From Morchella semilibera (lineage: Eukaryota; Ascomycota; Pezizomycetes; Pezizales; Morchellaceae), in assembly GCA_009192285.1 (NCBI GenBank), contig CM018603.1, positions 5,329,613-5,393,612 of the forward strand: a DNA stretch of 64,000 nucleotides, read 5' to 3'. Under the pieces are notes generated by a model. That model saw only the letters and a list, made by a program, of their open reading frames with translations. It did not search any database and was not told the DNA's origin. Position 1 is the first letter of the stretch; the number at the start of each line of letters is the position of its first letter. Positions 21,865-32,472 of this stretch are shown here, piece by piece. A program made the translations under genes and the position numbers.

Positions 21865-23303
21865 CATTGTCTCCATTATATACCCTTCAGTCTAGAGCCA
21901 AGCCTGACTCATACCCTCGCATAACCCCATCATGACTCACACCTTTGCGTAACAGAAATCCATAGAACCTATTTTGACTCACCTCCGCCTCCTAGCTTAC
22001 AATAATCCCAACCCTGCTAATCGCTTCAATCCTCCGAACCTAACGTATCCATGAAATTGGTGTCCTGGTTGTACTAGTTGTGCTCCTTGAACTCTCTTGC
22101 GTTATCATTGTTATCTGTCACGTTGCGCCTAGCTACTCCGTCACAATCAGTCCTTTCAGTTTGCACATCAGTTTGAGGGTAGAATGCCGTAGAATATTGA
22201 GGGGCTATCTCCCAAAGGTCGCAAAAAGCCTTCCAAAACTCAACCGTAGTTTATATTCCTCGATCTGAGACAATAGTTTCTGGTAACCCATGCAATTTCC
22301 ATACCTGTTCTAGGTATGAACAAAATAGATCCCTAGAGTTAACATTCTCTGTAGTGGCAATGAGATGTTTCATTTTCGTTAACCGATCCACTACCACGAG
22401 TATGGCATTGAAACGATTGCTTTTGGAAGTTCAGTTACAAAGTTTATTATAACATTCGTCTAAGGTTCTTTGGCTGCTGATAGCAGTCGCAGGGCTTATA
22501 GAGGATTATAATTTACTTTACTCTGCTGGTAACTATGGCAATTCTGTACATAGCGGTTTGTATATTTCTGTATATTGGGCCAGTAATAATTTCATTCTAG
22601 GCGCTCTAAAGTCTTTGACCTTCAAGTTCCAGAGTTTCTGGCAGTGGATTTATTGTGATATTCTCGTAGGAGATAGAGTTTAAATTAGTCATAATCAGGA
22701 ACATAGAGTATAGTTCAGTAGAGTAATAACTCCTCCTCGCTTTCCTTGCACACAACCAGTGAGATCTCTTTTGATTGTCAAACACGATTTCGAAGCATGG
22801 ACAGGATTTTATTTGGAAAAATGTCGCACTAGTAAGCTTTATTAAATAAATCAAGTATAAGGGACAAGTTTTTAATGGGGTCGTTTGCCAAAGAACCTGC
22901 CAACAAACTTATCTTGGGATCCAAATTCTTCTTGTTCAATACTATTCAACTCTGCTGCTCTAATGTTTTATCTCCTTCCTTTAGTACATACTTAAGTCTC
23001 CTTGTCATGATATCCACCTTGCTTCCTCACCCTCCCGGCCTACATGGTATAACAAAATGAAATCGAGACGAGAACTCCGTCTAACGAGTTTGCCGTCGAT
23101 TTAATAGTTTGGTCGACATGAAGTAATTCAGGTTATGATGATCTGTAAGTACTTTAACTTAGAATTGTGGCGGCTCTAGATGGGGTCTTTACTCTTCAAA
23201 GGAGCAAATAATAGGTAATAACTCCCTGTCATAAATGTCGTAATTGCATTCCGCCTAAGAATGTGTTTTTGAAAAGAAGGCCACGGGATGTAGAATCTGT
23301 TCT

Positions 23304-24173
23304 CTACAGGTGAAAACGAGGTTTCCTATATATATCCTACATTCTAGCCTGATAAGCAACCTAAGTAACACCGTACAGAACTGTCCCGGCGTCTTGGCAT
23401 CTGTCCCGACAGTTCGGTAGGCGATGCACGGTTGTGGTTGGTAGGGGAATGTAAGCGAGAGTAGGGAGTGAGAGGTGGGGGTTGTCGTCATAGGTTTCTA
23501 GGAGATTCGATGGCGTGATAGATTTATAATGGAAATAGCGGGGATGGTGGGGAGGATTACGAGGTGTGGTAGCGATGGGTTTCTATGGGGTTCTGTGGAT
23601 GACGACATGGGGTCTTGGCGGACTGGCGGAGGGGGTGTGTTAAATAGCGGGGATAGATGTTTTCCTTAGTTCTTCTTTCTTTTCTCTCCGTCTCGTCTTC
23701 CTGTTATCTCGGTACATAGGAATCTACTCCTATTTCTAAGCCATAGCCTCTCGTACCAAAGACTCTGTCCTCCGAAAGAGAAAACTTATAGTACTCATTA
23801 TCATTCCCGTTGAGGTACACTCGGTCCTCACTTTCTCTGCCCTATGTTCTTGTGCCCTTGCCCTTACCTTTGCCTTCGCCGGTGCCTGTGCCTGTGCCTG
23901 CCCGGTGTTGTCTTTGTCTTTGTCGGTCTCCTCGTCGCGTAGACTGTGCTCCTCGAGCCAATCTGCGTTATCATTGTTATCTTCTTCTTTGCGTCGGGTT
24001 ACTCCGTCACAAGAACCCTATAGAATCCACCAAAATCCTTAACCCCGGGCCCTGCCTTATTTCTTCAACCCAAATTCCTATCTCCGAACCAGACCATTGA
24101 CATGGAAACCTAAAGAACATAACAGAATCCCTGACTAATTCCTTTTCCGGCCACATCGCTTTACGCTATGATA
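23304..24173 (-). mobile_element. LTR family D, 5'-truncated, split by LTR-A
   Basis: This minus-oriented LTR-D ends CTTTACGCTATGATA at 24173. Its 5' end is lost near 23304, where it joins G3 pol. It holds a complete LTR-A insertion. Confidence 0.65.
23382..24011 (-). mobile_element. Solo LTR, family A (TSD AGAAC)
   Basis: This 630-bp LTR runs TGTCCCGGCGTCTTGG to TACTCCGTCACA with perfect AGAAC duplications (23377-23381, 24012-24016). It is very similar to the inverted 10845-11475 copy. Confidence 0.93.
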
Positions 24174-24332
24174 CTTAAATACTTTATGTAATCAAAGCTA
24201 CTCCACCAACGCCAAACCTATTGGTCAAAGTTCTTATTGCGATTCGATTTTGTCCTTTAATTTCAACTAAGAAAGTAAGGAGTTTGAGGGAAACCAAAGG
24301 CATTGACTTGGTGATCAGGGGATCTTTCTAGG

Positions 24333-25610
24333 TATGATAGAGTAACCCGACGCAAAGTAGAACATGACAATGATGACGCAGAAGAACTCAAGGAGCACAG
24401 CCAACACAACGAGGACACCGACAAAGACAGAAACAATATCGGGCAGGCACAAGCACGGAAACCGGCGAATGCAAAGGCAAGGCAAAGATAAAGGCTAAGG
24501 CAAAAGAATACAGGATAGGGAGAGTGAAGACTGGATGGACCTCAACGAAAACGATAGGAGGTACTGTGGATTTCCTCAGAAGTGTCCTGGCGTCTTGGCA
24601 TCGGTCCCGAGGACTCGGTAGTCGAAGTACTCTTGTGATTGTTTAGGAATGGTTAAGCGAGGAAGAAGTGTGTTAAAGGGAGCGTGTCGTCATTAGGTTC
24701 TAGGAGGTTCAGTGGCGTGATGGATTTGTGGTGTAAAATAGCAGAGATGGTGGGGAGGAATATGAGGTTTGGTTGCGATGGATTTCTATGGGTTTCAATG
24801 GGCTGATGTATGAGTCATAGCGGACTGGTGGAGGAAAGGTGTTAAATAGCGGGGTTAGATGTTTTTCTTAGTTCTTTCTTTCTTTTCTCTCTGTCTCGTC
24901 TTCCTGTTATCTCGGTACATAGGAATCTACTCCTATTTCTAAGCCATAGCCTCCCATTCCAAAGATTCTGTCCTCCAAAAGAGGAAACCTATAGTATTTA
25001 TCATCGTTCCCGTTGAGGTCCATTCGGTCCTCACTTTCTCTGCCCTGCGTTCTTGTGCCATTGTCCTTGCCTTTGCCTTCACCGGTGCCTGTGCTTATGC
25101 CTGTCCGGTGTTACCTTTGTCTTCGTCGGTCTCCTCGTCGCGTAGACTGTGCTCCTCGAGCCTCTCTGCGTCATCATTGTCATCTTCCTCTTTGCGTCGG
25201 GTTACTCCATCACAGGAAGAGGACAGGGTCTTGGATGTGAGAAACTATCGCTTTGAGGATAGGAGTATATTCCTATGTATTGGGATAACAGGAAGACGAG
25301 ATAGAGAGAAAAGCAAGAAAGAATTAAGGAAAAAGTCTTCCCGTACTATTTAACACCCCCCTCCGCCAGTCTGCTATGATTCATAACTTCATCCATGGAA
25401 CTCCATGGAAATCCATCACAACTACACCTCGTCTTCCTCTCCACCATATTCTCTAATTACATTACAAACCCATCATGCTATAGAATACGATAGAATCTGA
25501 TGACGACACCCTCCTCTTGTCACATTCCTCCCTCGTTTAACACTCCGTTATTAATAACAACAGCGCAATGACTATCGAACCTTTGGGATTGATGCCAAGA
25601 TACCGGGACA
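24333..25610 (+). mobile_element. LTR family A solo, split by another LTR-A
   Basis: The LTR-A starts TATGATAGAGTAACCC (a mutated TGTGACGG end) and ends GATACCGGGACA. Flanks CTAGG (24328-24332) and CTAAG (25611-25615) differ by one G/A. Another LTR-A is inserted in inverse orientation at 24583-25214. Confidence 0.82.
24583..25214 (-). mobile_element. Solo LTR, family A inside LTR-A (TSD AGAAG/GGAAG)
   Basis: This 632-bp minus LTR-A runs TGTCCTGGCGTCTTGG to TACTCCATCACA. Flanks AGAAG (24578-24582) and GGAAG (25215-25219) differ by one transition. It is a same-family nested insertion in opposite orientation. Confidence 0.85.
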
Positions 25611-25960
25611 CTAAGGAGGGGGATGAGTACTTTGCATATCAATATCAGACCATGCTGATGAGCAAAAATATGAATACCAAGCCAGATTCGTTGGTGCATT
25701 CTTTGACAAATTAACCCACTGAAGGAACACCCACTATTCAAGTGTCATTTACAAAAGCTTACCTAAAAGAGACTTTCCTAAACCAGGTACTCACAATATT
25801 TAAAGATAGAACAAAACAATCAAAACAAATCTTCTTCGCCCAATACACAGAAAATGAAAATGGACTTCTCCTATACCACCGCAATCTCCTCGTACCAAGA
25901 CATGAGGAGTTACAGCTCAGACTTCTACAAGAATATCATAATAAACCATCAATAAAATAC

Positions 25961-26075
25961 TATCACGGAGCAAAGTGAGGAAAGGGGCGTGACCGGCTAA
26001 GATACACCACCAAAGTACGGCGGGACAAGGAAGGTTGTGACGAGACAGAATCAGGGCGAGACAAGGTACAGCCAC
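25961..26075 (-). mobile_element. LTR family D, 5' fragment
   Basis: The sequence begins TATCACGGAGCAAAG and resembles the minus start of LTR-D at 55886 for about 110 bp, after which similarity is lost. It ends the G4 reading frame. Confidence 0.55.
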
Positions 26076-26182
26076 TCTGTAAAAGCGTTCGTGATTTGCC
26101 TGGGTGAGACATGTCTCAAATGACTAATGGTGGCTGGTACCAGTAGCAAACCCTTCCTGTTTACAGAAGAGAACTTGAAGCT

Positions 26183-26365
26183 ATGAGGGCTCGATTCCTT
26201 ACCTGCAAAACTTCAATAATCATGGTTCGTCAACGATGTTCAGTTGCCAGCGGGATCGGAGATAGAGAGGATAAAGCTCGTGAGGTAGAACTTTTAAGGA
26301 AAAGCTTGATTCACCTAAAACAGGGAAAGGCTCCGAAAGCGAAAACAGCGAGAAGACGAATGTAA
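26183..26365 (+). CDS. Short basic ORF, possible transposase tail
   Basis: This 60-aa plus ORF is rich in Arg and Lys (VELLRKSLIHLKQGKAPKAK, ending TARRRM) and is open further upstream in frame from about 26160. Composition and the Leu/Lys-rich helix followed by a basic tail are like the C-terminus of fungal pogo-type (CENP-B HTH) transposases. That is a guess from composition, not from a motif. It lies between an LTR-D fragment and an LTR-A. Confidence 0.25.
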   Translation: MRARFLTCKTSIIMVRQRCSVASGIGDREDKAREVELLRKSLIHLKQGKAPKAKTARRRM

Positions 26366-26422
26366 GCTGCTCAAAAAGGAATGATTATTGCCTTTTTCTT
26401 TTGCTTTGAATGTATCTAAATG

Positions 26423-27067
26423 TGTGACGGAGTAACTCGACGCAAAGAGGAAGATGACAATAATGACGCAGAAGGACCCGAGGAGCACAGCCGAAGCGAC
26501 GAGGAGACCGGCAGAGACAAAGGCGATACCGAACAGGCCCAAGCACAGGCACCAGCGCAGGCAAAGACAAAGGCAAAGGCAAAAGCGAAAGCACAAGGAC
26601 ACAGGGCAGGGGAAGTGAGGACCAGATGGAACCCAACGAGAACGATGAGAAGTACTATGGGTTTCCTCCGTTAAGAGGACCGAGCTTTTGGTACGAAGAG
26701 CTATGGCTAGAAATAGGAGTAGATTCCTATGTACTGAGATAACAGGAAGACGAGACAGAGAGAAAAGAAAGAAAGAATTAAGGAAAACATCTATCCCCGC
26801 TATTTAACACACCTCCTCCACTAGTCCGCTATGACTCACACTTTCACTCATAGAATCCCATAGAAACCCGTCGCTACCACACCTCGTAATCCTCCTCACC
26901 ATCTCCACTATTCTACATTACCAATCCATCACACCATCGAACCTCCCAGAACTCAATGACGACAACCTCCAACTCGCGTTCCCCACTTCTCGCTTAACAT
27001 TACCCTAACAAGCACAACCACACATCGCCTAGCGGACTGTCGGGACAGATGCCAAGACGCCAGGACA
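26423..27067 (+). mobile_element. LTR family A
   Basis: This 645-bp LTR runs TGTGACGGAGTAACTCG to CGCCAGGACA. Left flank AAATG and right flank TTAAT do not match. The right side is gypsy integrase and the left is unrelated, so one side has been rearranged. Confidence 0.82.
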
Positions 27068-27984
27068 TTAATGTCGCCATGTCCTCCGCCTTTCACCCCG
27101 AGACTGATGGCCAGACGGAAAGAATCAATGCGGTGATGGAACAATATTTACAGAGCTATGTATCTTATCAGCAGGATGACTGGGTGGACTGGTTACAGCT
27201 TGCCGAATTTGCCTCTAGTGATCATCGCTCGGAAACAACTCAGGTCTCTCCTTTTGTGGCTAATTATGGTTTTGATCCACACTTCACGGAGAACCTAGCA
27301 CTACCCCCGCTTACCGATTGCCCCCAGGATGTTAATGGCCTCGTTCAGAGGATGGCTGAAATTCATGATCAGTTTCAAGCTGAGATTCGTTATGCCCAAG
27401 ATCATCAGGAGACCAATGCAAATGTTCGTCAAGTCCCCGCCCCAGTCTACCAGGTGGGTGATGAGGTATGGTTGAATGCTAGGAATATACAGACTACTAG
27501 GCCGTCCCGGAAGCTCGATTGGAAACGTCTCGGTCGATTCAAGATTAAATCAATTATTAGTCCTTACGCCTATGAACTTGATCTTCCCGTTTCAATGAAG
27601 ATACATCCTGTCTTTCATGTTTTGAAGTTGGAACCTTGCGCTACCGATCCCTTACCAGGACACATTCCTCCTCCCGCACCCACGGTGATTGTTGACTGGA
27701 ATGAGGAATGGGAAGTCGATGAGCTACTAGATTCCCATCTACGTTATTCGCGTCTGCAGTATCTGGTTAAGTGGAAGGACTATGATGCACCCACTTGGGA
27801 ATACGCTGAGAATCTTACCAATGTTCCCCGTCTTTTGTCCCGCTTTCATGCAGCGTATCCTACCAAGCCGGGACCTGATGGAGTTCTCGCGGAGCTCGAA
27901 CCTAAAGAGGGGGCAACTATCACGGCTCCGCCTCCTGTACTTCGCCTTCCGCCAAGGCGTCTCTGGAATAGGGTTGTTGGATAG
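27068..27984 (+). pseudogene. Ty3/gypsy integrase-chromodomain, 5'-truncated (G5)
   Basis: This is an open plus-strand pol 3' part of about 305 codons. It begins inside the integrase core (SSAFHPETDGQTERINAVME, carrying the last catalytic Glu region). It continues through the integrase C-terminus ([44 protein letters not shown]) and an intact chromodomain (EWEVDELLDSHLRYSRLQYL, VKWKDYDAPTWE). The frame ends within the 3' LTR at 27984. The upstream part is replaced by LTR-A at 27067, so the apparent Met start is an artefact. It is better preserved than G1-G4. Confidence 0.88.
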
Positions 27985-28825
27985 TATCGGTTGATGTCGG
28001 AAGCAGAATGAGGGATGAGGAAGTAGCTCGGGTAATGGAATGTAAGCGCTAAGATGGATTGGGTAGTAACGGGATAGAATTGAGGTTATTGGGAATAGTA
28101 TGGGTGGTACGGGAGTGTAGGAAGTTTTATGAGATTCTATGAGATGAGTCATCGGTATGAGGGGAAAGCTGTATATATAGTGTTCGTTCTGTCCTATGTT
28201 TTCGCCTCTTCAGGCAACGTCTTCTTTCTGTTAGCTATCTAGTACTTTAGCTTCAGCCCTTCTGTCTACGCCGCATCCTTGAACCTGAACCTGAACCTGA
28301 ACCTGAACCAGCCTCGCCTCGGGTGTATCCTGAGCCGAATCCGTCCTGCATCTGTCCTGAAAGTCTACTCCGCCTGTAAAGGGATATCTCAGAAGTCACT
28401 AATATATGGCTAATGCTAAGCGATAGTTCTGTAGCTTTTAAACTTGTAATATTGTAGACCGGATTCCGTTCGCTTGAGAGGATGATGCTTCCCCTAAGAC
28501 GACGGGAATCCTACTGGCTATTTATACAAAGAGAACCCCCTTAAACCCGTTAACTCCTCCAATAGCAAATCTCCCGCAACGCCTCCGCTACTGCTCCGAC
28601 TTCCTACGAGGTGGGGTAACCAAGGGTCCACTCATGAGGTGTGGTAGTGGTTGCTGAGTTGTAACCGAACCCCGCTTCTGGGCGTACGTCACTCTTCCAT
28701 CGCGCCGTCATACCAGGACAATACCATTGTACTACTAGTACCGCACTTACAAGCAATCCTGTAACACCACCTCGCCTCTGAAGATTATCCCGTCTCGCCC
28801 CTGAAGCCCACCCCACCCCGTTAGA
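27918..28825 (+). mobile_element. 3' LTR (family B) of G5, split by LTR-E
   Basis: This LTR-B runs TATCACGGCTCCGCC to CACCCCGTTAGA. A polypurine tract (AAAGAGGGGG) lies just upstream and the pol frame runs into it, so it is the 3' LTR of G5. It has a five-unit CCTGAA array at about 28283-28313. LTR-E is inserted at 28375-28766. Confidence 0.85.
28375..28766 (+). mobile_element. Solo LTR, family E (TSD CCGCC/CCACC)
   Basis: This 392-bp LTR runs TGTAAAGGGATATC to CAATCCTGTAACA. Flanks CCGCC (28370-28374) and CCACC (28767-28771) differ by one G/A. It is the inverse relative of 32473-33671. Confidence 0.82.
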
Positions 28826-28938
28826 CCGAGTTATAACCGAACCGCACTTCTGAGTGTATGTCACTCTTTCATCACGCCGTCATACCAGGACAATACCATT
28901 GTACTACCAGTACCGCACTTCCAAGCAATCCTGTAACA
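28826..28938 (+). mobile_element. LTR family E, 3' fragment
   Basis: This fragment repeats the last 112 bp of LTR-E (compare 28655-28766), ending CAATCCTGTAACA. It abuts the end of LTR-B. Confidence 0.7.
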
Positions 28939-28960
28939 ACTTCGCTATTCTACAGCTAAC

Positions 28961-29681
28961 TGTTACAGAGTATCTAAGACGCAATAAGAGAGATAACAAT
29001 CATGTTACAGAAGAACTCGAGGAGCAAAGCCAAACAAGTAAGGCACTGAGTGGGCACAGGCACAGGTACCAGTAGGGGCAAAGGCAAGGTAAAGGTAAAG
29101 GATAACACAAGATGAAGAAACTGAGGATCAGATAGAGTTCTACGTAGACGATTAGAAGGACAATGGGATTCCTCATTGCTGGAGATAGGTTCCAATGTTA
29201 CGTAAACTATGGCTAGAGAATAGGAGTATATTCTTATGTACTAGGATGGTAGGAAGACGAGAAGAGTGAAAAAAAGAAAGAGAATCAAAGAGAAAGTCTA
29301 CACCCATTATTCAACACTCTCCTCCACCAGTCCACTATGACTCATACTCAGATCATAGAATTTTCTAGAAACCCATTGTTACTACACATCAGCAAACTCA
29401 ACTTCTGACTGAAGTCTCTCAACAGTCTCCCGGGTCTCCTGAGAGTCTCCTGAGGCCCAGGAGACATCAGGAGATAAGTAAAGTCTTGCTGATGCACTTC
29501 GTATTACTCCCCACAATCCTTCCTAACTTATATTATAAATCCACTCTGCAACCAAACCTTATGGAATCTAATGACAACTGATTCACCTTATCCTATCTTT
29601 TGCTCTCTTAACATAATTCTATTAATCACAACCGCACTATGCTTACTGAATTATCGAGACCGATGTTGAGATACCACGACA
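28961..29681 (+). mobile_element. LTR family A, diverged, carrying a MITE
   Basis: This strongly mutated LTR-A runs TGTTACAGAGTATC to GATACCACGACA. The flanks do not match. The MITE at 29387-29494 is inserted in it. Divergence is mostly transitions. Confidence 0.7.
29387..29494. mobile_element. MITE family M, copy 4
   Basis: This shortened 108-bp copy runs CATCAGCAAACTCAA to AAGTCTTGCTGATG. CA lies on both sides. Other LTR-A copies read CTACCACACC at this site, which is the empty target. Confidence 0.82.
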
Positions 29682-29689
29682 TTATGAGA

Positions 29690-30020
29690 TGAGTCAGCAA
29701 AGGGATTCTATGACTACATATAGGGAGCTCCCTTCCTCGCCTGTAAGACTTCCCTTCTTCTTCTTCCTACCTCAATCAATCTTTTTATCTTTTGTGTCAA
29801 TACATATTTTTGAACCCTTTAGTCCCACCTCGCTTAGCCACTCATTAATGACAGTAGAACGAATTCTCTACTAAGATTTTTGCCTCCACCTATTTATTAG
29901 AGAATCTTTATTTACTCATCTTACTCTTCTACTACTATAGTATTTCGCCTAACCTTGTCCTACCTTAGTTGTATACCTTGACTTGTTTTATCTTAATTTT
30001 CACTTTGCTGTATTATAAAG
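29690..30020 (+). mobile_element. LTR family D relic
   Basis: This highly AT-shifted sequence resembles the right half of LTR-D (GAGTCAGCAAAGG, ATATAGGGAGCTC, end CTTTGCTGTATTATA). The left part is absent. No TSD could be assigned. Confidence 0.45.
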
Positions 30021-30145
30021 CGGGATACTAAGACCTAGCCAGAACAGCTATACAGATATAATGCTAATTAATATCACAAGGAGCTTTGTATCAAAATCGA
30101 TTTCGGACGGTCCAGGGTCAAATAGAAACATCTTGATGTGGCGAG

Positions 30146-30274
30146 CAACAGCAAGCTTTACCAGTTGTGACTGGAGTCCCCTGAGACTCGTGACAGTCCC
30201 CTGAGTCTCGTGACAGTCTCCTGAGTCTCCCAAGACTCAAATAATCCCCTTAGGCATGTAAAATCTTACTTATG
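30146..30274. mobile_element. MITE family M, degenerate copy
   Basis: This sequence starts CAACAGCAAGC, contains GTTGTGACTGGAGTC and CTGAGACTC repeats, and ends AAATCTTACTTATG. It matches the family pattern with many transitions. Confidence 0.6.
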
Positions 30275-30604
30275 CAAATAGCATCATCTGGTACAAAGTT
30301 GCCAAACTAGTTTTCCTTTTATACAAGTCTAGTTTTAGTTATACCTTATAGAATAAAAACAACACATAGTAGCCACTACGAGGTTTAGATGAAGGAATGA
30401 AAAATACATCAGATTGTGAGCATGTTTTTGCCTGCCAGATGATAATATAACGGTCTGTCAAATCTCTTGTCTCACTGGACTTCAGGAATAACCTAATAAG
30501 ACTTGAAGCCCGGATTTGTAAGGCATATGGATGGTGTGAAGTTTTCGAGCTTTGAGAAGTTATTTGACACTTTTATCGCTTTTTAGAATCCTTAGGCTCT
30601 ACCA

Positions 30605-31190
30605 ACTATGGAAATCAATTAAAAAATGCATCACTAACTTTAATGTGCTTTTTATAGGATCAAAAACCGAGCAAAAAGGCACTTTTTACTATCGGTGCAT
30701 CGGCGAACTCAGCTTGTGGCTTGAGTCTTCCAGCATTCTTCCGGTTCTCCTGGGGGTCTTTTGGTTCTCTGGTGCGTTTCCTGAACACCCTGACGCTCAG
30801 GAGACATTAGGAGACAAATGAAGTCTTGCTGATGTAAACGAATTAAAAAATAAATCCTTAGTTCCATTTGATATATTTAAAGTGCTTTCTCTTATAAAAC
30901 TTTAAAAGAAAAAAACAATTGATCTCACAAGGAACTGAACCTTGGCTATTGCGATTACTTGACCTGAATCTTATCACCTATGCTATCAGACAATATATTA
31001 TTATATTATTTGAGTAGGGTTGAATTGCCAGAAAGGAAAAGTACCAGAAAATTGAGGAGGAAAAGGCATCATGGAATTTATTCTGAGTGCCTTTTACAAA
31101 AGCATACCCTCTAATTGAATCAAAAAATTCATTTACCAAAACTGACTGTTTGGGAAATGAATCAAAAGTTTCATTTGAATTGTTGGTAGA
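30605..31190 (-). repeat. SINE-like repeat, copy 2, interrupted by MITE
   Basis: This is homologous to 1055-1545. The minus-strand B box (30931-30941) and A box (30975-30985) are conserved with the same 33-nt spacing as in copy 1. A MITE (30698-30834) splits it. Confidence 0.5.
30698..30834. mobile_element. MITE family M, copy 5
   Basis: This 137-bp element runs CATCGGCGAACTCAG to AAGTCTTGCTGATG, with TG left and TA right (TA duplicated, one copy mutated). Copy 1 of the host repeat reads GGGTAAACG at this point, the empty site. Confidence 0.88.
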
Positions 31191-32472
31191 GAGATATACT
31201 ATAGAAGTCACACAGTGCTGTAGCTAGTACTATTGCAGATATCCTAAATATTTAGAAAAACGCACTAAGAAACTATTTGCGGAGGCCACGATATAACTTT
31301 CACTACACAGGGTTCTCAACAATATATAGGTATTGTGATAGGTATCGATAAGGATAAGAATGATATATTGGATATAATACAATATGGAACTTTTACTCCC
31401 CGAACTGGTATGATATTAGGCCGTTCCCTTATTGATAATATCATGTATATTGCAATTGTGAGATCATACTTACCTGATGCCCATCCTGAAACATGTTGGT
31501 TCCAACAAATCTAATAATTGAAGATTTAGATACTAGCTAAAGTAGTACAATCCAGACACTGAAGGACATTTGCATTGCCATGGCTTTCTTCTTTACTTCT
31601 TTCCCACTTGACGGGTATCTTGATACTAGTTGTTCTTCTACAAATCAAGTACAGTACCGGGCCTACTCCAGGACTGCAGCTACACCTCCTCTTGATATAA
31701 CTACTTCAGATGATATTGATATTTTTATACTATTTCTTAACCAGATAGACCAGCGGACAACTATGAAACTTTCCTCACCTCCGGCAAGTATTAGTAATAT
31801 CAGATCAACAATTCACCCTTGCTTTCTTTTATTAGAGAGAGAGTCTATACATAACATGAATAGCTCATCGCAATTGAGCTCCTTTCTATCCTCACCAATC
31901 CGAGAAAATAATATCAGAGATAGTGACAGTGTAGACATTGGGTACAAGGAAATTGAATATAATAGTGATGGGTCTGATAGTGACAGTATCAGAACAGATA
32001 TCTTTGAGAAGTCAGCGTGTACAGAAGGGAGTTTAGATCGAGGTCAAAAGGGGGCGAGAAAGCGAGGGGAAATGATCTCTTGGACATGGAAAGATAAAGG
32101 AACTAAACATGGAAGACGTACTGAGTTTAGAGGTGATATGTCTGTTTCTCTTGATAGAAAGTTCGACTCCAGCTTGCTGATAAATGTAATAGATATTGGG
32201 TATGTCCAAATTGCGCAAATTTGAAAAATGCGAAGCGGTATCTAGTAAGTAGTGGGAGTGCAGTGAGGGATGAACACCTCCAGCGGGCTCATAATAACAC
32301 GGAAAATATGAATAAAAAACAGTTGCGCCTCCAACAAAGCTAGCGGACAATCTAACAGGTAATCAAAAGAGCTACAACAAAACAATCAAGTACTTCGGAA
32401 CAAAAGCATTCACACATACCAGATATTAATAAAGATATATTGCATAACTTGTTGATATGTATGAAATCTAAG

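Larger units (their letters stand above)
20280..22056 (-). mobile_element. LTR family C solo, containing three further insertions
   Basis: This minus-oriented LTR-C is flanked by perfect TTGGT duplications (20275-20279, 22057-22061) inside LTR-A. Its own sequence is 20280-20293, 20891-21010, 21150-21230 and 21870-22056, aligning in order with the LTR-C at 58189-58591. LTR-D, a MITE and a second LTR-A are inserted in it. Confidence 0.82.
19731..22145 (-). mobile_element. LTR family A solo, split by LTR-C
   Basis: The minus-oriented LTR-A starts TGTCCCGATGTCTTGG at 19731 and ends ACTCCGTCACA at 22145. It is interrupted by LTR-C (20280-22056). Flanks ATTAG (19726-19730) and ATCAG (22146-22150) differ by one C/T. 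Both sides continue the same gypsy integrase frame, which supports a single insertion. Confidence 0.82.
18165..23303 (-). pseudogene. Ty3/gypsy pol relic G3, heavily nested
   Basis: This is a single minus-strand gypsy pol relic when the insertions are removed (18517-19662 LTR-B and 19731-22145 LTR-A). The left part (18165-18516) carries the integrase C-terminus (PLAEFTTNNHISETT, SSLQANYGRHPRITL). The middle (19663-19730) is the QYNNWTDF segment. The right part (22146-23303) carries integrase, the spacer (SMLRNRV, LLREYHNKS) and RNase H (ILHPVAFFSKTHS) at about 23260-23300. Several in-frame stops are present. Continuity across both insertions is supported by the protein alignment with G2. The reverse transcriptase is missing. 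Confidence 0.85.
24174..25960 (+). pseudogene. Ty3/gypsy RNase H-spacer relic G4
   Basis: This plus-strand pol fragment is split by LTR-A at 24333-25610. The left part reads YFM.SKLLHQRQTYWSKFLL, the RNase H end, with TAA/TGA stops that all fit CAA or CGA losing a C. The right part (25616-25960) is open and reads QVLTIFKDRTKQSKQIFF then RLLQEYHNKPS, the spacer before the integrase zinc-bin. It ends where an LTR-D begins at 25961. Confidence 0.8.

Noticed and set aside
7105-25353. Many Leu/Pro/Val- or Lys/Ala-rich ORFs (for example 10774-11046, 25013-25240)
   Set aside because: They are translations of hexamer arrays within LTR-A copies and recur at the same LTR position on the antisense strand.
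31200-31225. CACAGTGCTGTAG as a possible hAT left terminus
   Set aside because: No matching inverted end or 8-bp duplication was found near 35640-35900.
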